A stretch of DNA of 64,000 nucleotides from Ilumatobacter sp963746265 (GTDB lineage: Bacteria; Actinomycetota; Acidimicrobiia; Acidimicrobiales; Ilumatobacteraceae), in assembly GCA_963746265.1 (NCBI GenBank), contig CAVVAM010000011.1:868001-932000 (forward strand), given 5' to 3'. Each line of letters starts with the position of its first letter. The stretch's first letter is position 1. Made by a program: the position numbers and the translations under genes. Shown here piece after piece: positions 60,553-64,000 of this stretch. The notes under the pieces are model-generated. The model saw nothing but the letters and a program-made list of their open reading frames with translations, searched no databases and was not told where the DNA came from.

Positions 60553-60909
60553 GGCGTAGACGCTACGGGACCCAAGTTCGGCAGACTGGCTGCGTGGTCG
60601 TCGGAGCAGGCTTCTCGGGAGGCATCCCGCTCGCGATCCTTCGTCGTGCTTCTCGAAACCGCGTCCGTGTGGAGCGTCGTCCGGTGGGTCGCTGCGCGCC
60701 GCAGGTCGAACACACCCACCCACCGACGGATACGAACCGTCACCTCGGCTCATGTCGACATGCAGGACGGTGTGACGGGCGCGGAACACGCGGCGTTCCC
60801 ACGGCCCGTGCGATCACGGGTGGCCGATTTCTCCTGCATCACGTTCGGGGGTGCGATCCATGCACGTCTCGCCACGGGATCGGGCTGGGGCGTCGCCGCG
60901 TGCCGGCCG
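60553..60909. other. 357-base stretch without a gene between dinB and the glycosyltransferase
   Basis: Contains a short imperfect copy (about 60752-60790) of the first codons of dinB: the palindrome CATGTCGACATG followed by similar sequence ending GGGCGCGG-N2-CAC. On the minus strand it reads RARHTVLHVDM, compared with RAHRTILHVDM at the dinB start. It also holds half of the strong hairpin at 60894-60930. I see no other gene in it. Confidence 0.5.
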
Positions 60910-60930
60910 TCAGCGGCCGGCACGGCGGCG
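60894..60930 (-). terminator. Strong hairpin enclosing the stop codon of the DPM-synthase-like gene
   Basis: CGTGCCGGCC / GGCCGGCACG arms (ten base pairs) around a six-base loop that contains the TGA (60910-60912). After one bulged base the stem continues for five more pairs. No T-tract. It is the strongest stop-in-loop hairpin in the window and precedes a 357-base gap. Confidence 0.6.
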
Positions 60931-61647
60931 TTCGCGACGACCTCGGGCGTCGGACAGCCACAGGCGCATGACGAGCAGCAGGGCCTCGCCGATGATGCTC
61001 TTGTTCAGCTTCGACTCGCCGGACACTCGCTCGCTGAAGGTGATCGGGAACTCGACGATCTGGCCGCCGGCGCCGACCAGACGGTGCGTCATCTCGACCT
61101 GGAAGCCGTAGCCGTCGGCAAGGACCGTCTCGTAGTCCATTCGTCGCAACGCGTCCGCCGAGTAGGCCCGAAAGCCGCTCGTCGCGTCATTCACGGCCAG
61201 GCCGAGCACCCCGGCGGCGTACCGGTTGCCCCAGCGCGACAGCACTCGTCGCTGCCACGGCCAATCCACGGTCCGGCCGCCGGGCACGTACCGGCTGCCG
61301 ATCGCGAGGTCGGCGCCGTGCTCGACGTTGGCGACCAGCGCCGGCACCACCGCCGGATCGTGTGACAGATCGGCATCGAGTTGCACGCACACGTCTGCGC
61401 CGCGTGCCAGCGCCTCACGGAAGCCGGTGCGGTACGCCGCGCCGAGGCCGCCCTTGGTCGCCTGGTCGATCACTTCGACCGGACCGAGCTCACGGGCGAC
61501 ACGGCGAGCTTCGTCGGCAGTTCCGTCCGGGCTGGCATCGTCGACGATCAGCACCTCCGCGGTCGGTAGCGCAGCGCGCACGAGCCGGCAGAGTGGCTCG
61601 ATGTTGCCGACCTCGTTGTACGTCGGAACGACGACGACCACGCTCAC
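60910..61647 (-). CDS. Polyprenol-phosphate mannosyltransferase-type GT2 enzyme
   Basis: Transfers a sugar, most likely mannose, from a nucleotide donor to polyprenyl phosphate at the inner membrane face. It has 245 residues from a GTG at 61645-61647. GT2 motifs: VVPTYNEVGNIEPL, VDDASPDGT, GLGAAYRTGF, LDADLSHDP and the acceptor loop DATSGFRAYSADAL with GYGFQVEMTHR. No transmembrane domain follows, as in the Dpm1/Ppm1 catalytic domain. It would supply mannose for lipoglycans such as those built on phosphatidylinositol mannoside. Its stop lies in a hairpin loop. Confidence 0.9.
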   Translation of the reverse strand: MSVVVVVPTYNEVGNIEPLCRLVRAALPTAEVLIVDDASPDGTADEARRVARELGPVEVIDQATKGGLGAAYRTGFREALARGADVCVQLDADLSHDPAVVPALVANVEHGADLAIGSRYVPGGRTVDWPWQRRVLSRWGNRYAAGVLGLAVNDATSGFRAYSADALRRMDYETVLADGYGFQVEMTHRLVGAGGQIVEFPITFSERVSGESKLNKSIIGEALLLVMRLWLSDARGRRERRRAGR

Positions 61648-61709
61648 GCCGGCACTCTACGACCTCGGTCGAGCGCCCGCCTCGACACGGGCACTCGTAG
61701 GCTGATGCC

Positions 61710-61991
61710 GTGTCCGAATCGCGACCGCTCTCGGCAATCCCGCCCGTCGCGGCCCGCGTCATCGCCTTCGTCTCGATCCTCCTGGGCGGTCTCGCCGGTG
61801 CCCTGATCGGATTCGCGCTGGTCGATCTCCAGTGCGATGGCGACTGCGCATTCGCCAAGGGCCTCGGCCTGCTGGCCGGCGCCGTGACGTGTGCGGGCGG
61901 CATGGCGATCGTCGCCGTGCTCGCGCTCCGCGCGATGGGCGAGTGGCGGGAGATCGCCGATCGGGAACAGGCGGGACATGCCCCGCGCTGA
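61710..61991 (+). CDS. Small two-helix membrane protein
   Basis: A 93-residue protein starting at GTG 61710. Two hydrophobic helices (VIAFVSILLGGLAGALIGFA and GLGLLAGAVTCAGGMAIVAV) flank a loop with two cysteines (LQCDGDCAFAKG). It overlaps the start of the inositol monophosphatase gene by 14 bases, indicating coupling. No family recognised. The cysteine pair on the loop could form a disulfide if it faces outside. Confidence 0.65.
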   Translation: MSESRPLSAIPPVAARVIAFVSILLGGLAGALIGFALVDLQCDGDCAFAKGLGLLAGAVTCAGGMAIVAVLALRAMGEWREIADREQAGHAPR

Positions 61992-62793
61992 CGAGATCGG
62001 GGCCGATGAGCTGACCGAGCTGCGAGACCTGTGTGAACGACTCGCCCGGGGCGCCGGCGAGATCGCCCTCGCCGGGCGCCGTCAGGCGATCGGAGCGACT
62101 GCGCTCGCCGGCACGACGAAGTCGTCGTCGACCGACATCGCCACCGAGTTCGACGAGGCCGCCGAGGCGCACGTGGTCGGGCTGATCCGAGAGCTCCGGC
62201 CCGATGACGCCATCATCGGCGAGGAGGGCACCGCCGACACGGGCACGAGCGGCTACGCCTGGTACGTCGACCCGATCGACGGCACCACCAACTACGTGTA
62301 CGACCAACCCGCCTGGTCGAATTCGGTGGCGGTCGCGCACGACGACGAGATGGTCGCCGCTGCCGTGTACGTCCCGCCACTCGACGAGATGTTCACGGCT
62401 GCGGCGGGCCGAGGCGCCACGTTGAACGGACGGTCGATCAGGGCCAGCGGCGAAACGGACCTGTCACTCGCGCTCGTGGGCACGGGGTTCGGCTACCAGC
62501 CGTCGACACGACGCGAGCAGGCCGAACGGCTCGTCGGGCTGATCACGCAGGTGCGCGATGTGCGGCGGCTCGGCTCGGCCGCAGTCGACCTGTGCATGGT
62601 GGCGTGTGGTCGTCTCGACGTGTATTACGAGCTGTACCTCAACTCGTGGGATGCCGCCGCCGGCGAGCTGATCGCCCGGGAAGCCGGCGCCGTCACGACC
62701 GATTTCTCGGGCCACCGCGCCCGGCCCGAGGAGATGGTCGCGGCTGCGCCCGGCGTCCACGCGGCGTTCCTGCACGCGCTGCAAACGTCCTGA
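61978..62793 (+). CDS. Inositol-monophosphatase-family phosphatase
   Basis: Lithium-type magnesium phosphatase of 271 residues from ATG 61978. Metal motifs: DAIIGEEGTADTG (Glu82/Glu83), WYVDPIDGTTNYVY (Asp98, Asp101) and NSWDAAAGELIAREAGA. It probably hydrolyses inositol phosphate, which would supply inositol for mycothiol and phosphatidylinositol, both made by genes in this window. Histidinol-phosphate or fructose-bisphosphate activity is possible in the family. It overlaps the small membrane gene upstream. Confidence 0.9.
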   Translation: MPRADEIGADELTELRDLCERLARGAGEIALAGRRQAIGATALAGTTKSSSTDIATEFDEAAEAHVVGLIRELRPDDAIIGEEGTADTGTSGYAWYVDPIDGTTNYVYDQPAWSNSVAVAHDDEMVAAAVYVPPLDEMFTAAAGRGATLNGRSIRASGETDLSLALVGTGFGYQPSTRREQAERLVGLITQVRDVRRLGSAAVDLCMVACGRLDVYYELYLNSWDAAAGELIAREAGAVTTDFSGHRARPEEMVAAAPGVHAAFLHALQTS

Positions 62794-62833
62794 CCAGCCC
62801 ATTGATCGCACTTCGGGTTCGATTTGCGGCATC

Positions 62834-63523
62834 ATGGGGAGCGTGGGAACTCGCATCCTGGCCGTGGAAGACGACGAGCGCATCCGTTCCGCAGTGAAAC
62901 TCGCCCTCGAGGACGAAGGCTGGACGGTCGACGAGGCAGAGAGCGGCGAGCAGGCGATCGAGCTGTTCCACCACGCCGCTCCCGACGTCGTGTTGATCGA
63001 CATCATGCTGCCCGGGATCGACGGCTTCGAGCTGTGCCGGACGATCCGGCGCACGAGCGACGTCCCGGTCGTCATGGTCACCGCCCGCAACGACACTCAC
63101 GACATCGTGGCCGGCCTCGAGGCCGGCGCCGACGACTACCTGACCAAGCCGTTCGCCGCCAAGGAGCTGTCGGCCCGGATCCGGGCACTGCTGCGCCGGA
63201 TCCGTCCGACGTCGCCGGCACACGAACGCCTCGTCTTCGGGGACCTCGAGTTGATCCCGGAGGAGGGCAAGGTCCTGCGTGGCGGTGACGAGGTGCACCT
63301 CACCAAGACCGAGTTCCGCCTGCTCTGCGAGTTGGCCGAGAATCCCGGCAAGGTGTTCAGCCGCGAGGCACTGCTCGACAAGGTCTGGGGCTACGACTAC
63401 TTCGGTGACGGTCGGCTCGTCGACGTGCACGTGCGTCGACTGCGCACCAAGGTCGAGGCGGATGCGGCGAATCCTCGTCATGTCGTCACGGTGCGCGGGC
63501 TGGGCTACCGGCTCCAGACGTGA
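62834..63523 (+). CDS. OmpR-family response regulator
   Basis: A 229-residue regulator. Receiver domain residues 6-120 with acidic pair Asp13/Asp14, phospho-acceptor Asp56 (VVLIDIMLP), Thr83 and Lys105 (YLTKPF). Winged-helix DNA-binding domain about 130-229 (LTKTEFRLLCELAENPGKVF, VDVHVRRLRTKVE). Resembles MtrA/CseB-type regulators. GTG at 62843 is an alternative start. Its stop overlaps the kinase start (GTGA). Confidence 0.94.
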   Translation: MGSVGTRILAVEDDERIRSAVKLALEDEGWTVDEAESGEQAIELFHHAAPDVVLIDIMLPGIDGFELCRTIRRTSDVPVVMVTARNDTHDIVAGLEAGADDYLTKPFAAKELSARIRALLRRIRPTSPAHERLVFGDLELIPEEGKVLRGGDEVHLTKTEFRLLCELAENPGKVFSREALLDKVWGYDYFGDGRLVDVHVRRLRTKVEADAANPRHVVTVRGLGYRLQT

Positions 63524-64000
63524 CCACGGCGGCCGCAGAGATTCCGGCGGTCGTCCCCGACACCCGCTCGTTTCCACGCCCGGATCCACGGCGCAAGTGG
63601 GGTCTTCGTCGACGGATCCTTCTGATCTTCACGCTCGGCGCGCTGCTGCTGTCGGTCGTGCTCGCGTTCGTCACGTACGGCTTCGCACGGTCCAGCGTCG
63701 TCCAGCAGCAGGACGAAGCTGCACGGGGCATCGCCCGCAGCAACGCCTCGACCGCCGCTGTCGAACTCCGCGGCAACCCCAGCAGCGGGAAACCCGCCGT
63801 CGACCGCCTCGTCGAGCTGGGGGTCCAGAATCCGCTGATCCTCTACAACGGCGACTGGGCGCTCGGCCGGACCGGCTTCGACGAGACCAAGCTGCCGCAG
63901 GAACTCCGGAACCGTGTGATCGAAGATGGGCTCGCCTCGCGCATGATCGTCGAGATCGACAGCGAGCCGTACCTGGCCATCGGCTATCGACTCCAACCGG
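63520..64000 (+). CDS. Sensor histidine kinase, N-terminal part only (window end)
   Basis: Partner of the upstream response regulator, starting at GTG 63520 that overlaps its stop. The visible 160 residues show a basic, proline-rich N terminus, a transmembrane helix (RILLIFTLGALLLSVVLAFV) and an extracytoplasmic region with VQNPLILYNGDWALGRTGFD and LASRMIVEIDSEPYLAIGY. The HAMP, phospho-acceptor and ATPase domains lie beyond 64000, so the kinase assignment rests on position and topology. Confidence 0.82.
   Translation, partial: MTTAAAEIPAVVPDTRSFPRPDPRRKWGLRRRILLIFTLGALLLSVVLAFVTYGFARSSVVQQQDEAARGIARSNASTAAVELRGNPSSGKPAVDRLVELGVQNPLILYNGDWALGRTGFDETKLPQELRNRVIEDGLASRMIVEIDSEPYLAIGYRLQP

Noticed and set aside
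60553..60800. LexA box for dinB
   Set aside because: No GAAC-N4-GTTC-type element found near the start.
58867..61365. 832-codon open frame on the plus strand opposite DUF3040, dinB and the glycosyltransferase
   Set aside because: Spans several certain minus-strand genes; no motifs.
1..64000. rRNA, tRNA, insertion sequences, attachment sites, prophage genes
   Set aside because: None recognised by eye; short tRNA genes could still be missed without a dedicated search.

Overview
The window is high-GC, gene-dense chromosome from an actinobacterium. Markers read directly from the sequence support this: a phosphatidylinositol-mannoside style lipid cluster beside thrS, the mycothiol ligase MshC, an F420:NADP oxidoreductase, an InhA-type enoyl reductase, the proteasome activator Bpa, SepF/DivIVA division genes and a translational T-box upstream of ileS. 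Gene order and the style of several proteins suggest class Acidimicrobiia (Ilumatobacter-like); that placement is inference. I see no rRNA, tRNA, insertion sequence, prophage or CRISPR array. This is core chromosome.

Layout. 1-5605 (minus): plsC, thrS, HIT protein, a small membrane protein, pgsA and a truncated PIM acyltransferase. 5684-8366: mshC, the F420 reductase and, divergently, fabI. 8385-14257: a membrane-anchored esterase, a Tat-exported protein, a frameshifted cNMP-binding gene, a YyaL-like thioredoxin-domain protein, a nitroreductase and an unknown protein. 14410-16317: a three-cupredoxin copper nitrite reductase divergent from an NsrR-like Rrf2 regulator. 16347-23947: dnaE, bpa, a phosphodiesterase, a second Rrf2 regulator, a frameshifted rluD and lspA. 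23981-28648: a cysteine-less DksA-like protein with a histone-H1-like tail, and a large glycosyltransferase fused to degenerate receiver and GGDEF domains with a tandem-repeat tail.

28529-50558 (minus) is one long division and cell wall (dcw) cluster. In transcription order it reads mraZ, rsmH, ftsL, ftsI, murE, mraY, murD, ftsW, murG, murC, murB, ftsQ, ftsZ, pgeF, yggS, sepF, divIVA, T-box, ileS, DUF167. It starts at a clear promoter with three MraZ boxes and most junctions are ATGA/GTGA overlaps. murF is missing from it. 50627-64000 holds a lipoate-ligase-like gene, an HNH nuclease, an acyl-CoA dehydrogenase, a degenerate ROK protein, a moxR-DUF58-transglutaminase operon, dinB, a dolichol-phosphate-mannose-synthase-like glycosyltransferase, an inositol monophosphatase and a two-component pair whose kinase runs off the end.

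The least expected items are the receiver-GGDEF-glycosyltransferase fusion with nearly perfect 156-bp repeats, and a recurring arrangement in which a stop codon lies inside the loop of a strong hairpin at the end of a transcription unit (six loci). Next come the loss of zinc cysteines in the DksA-like protein, the absence of murF, and two loci whose reading frames are broken.
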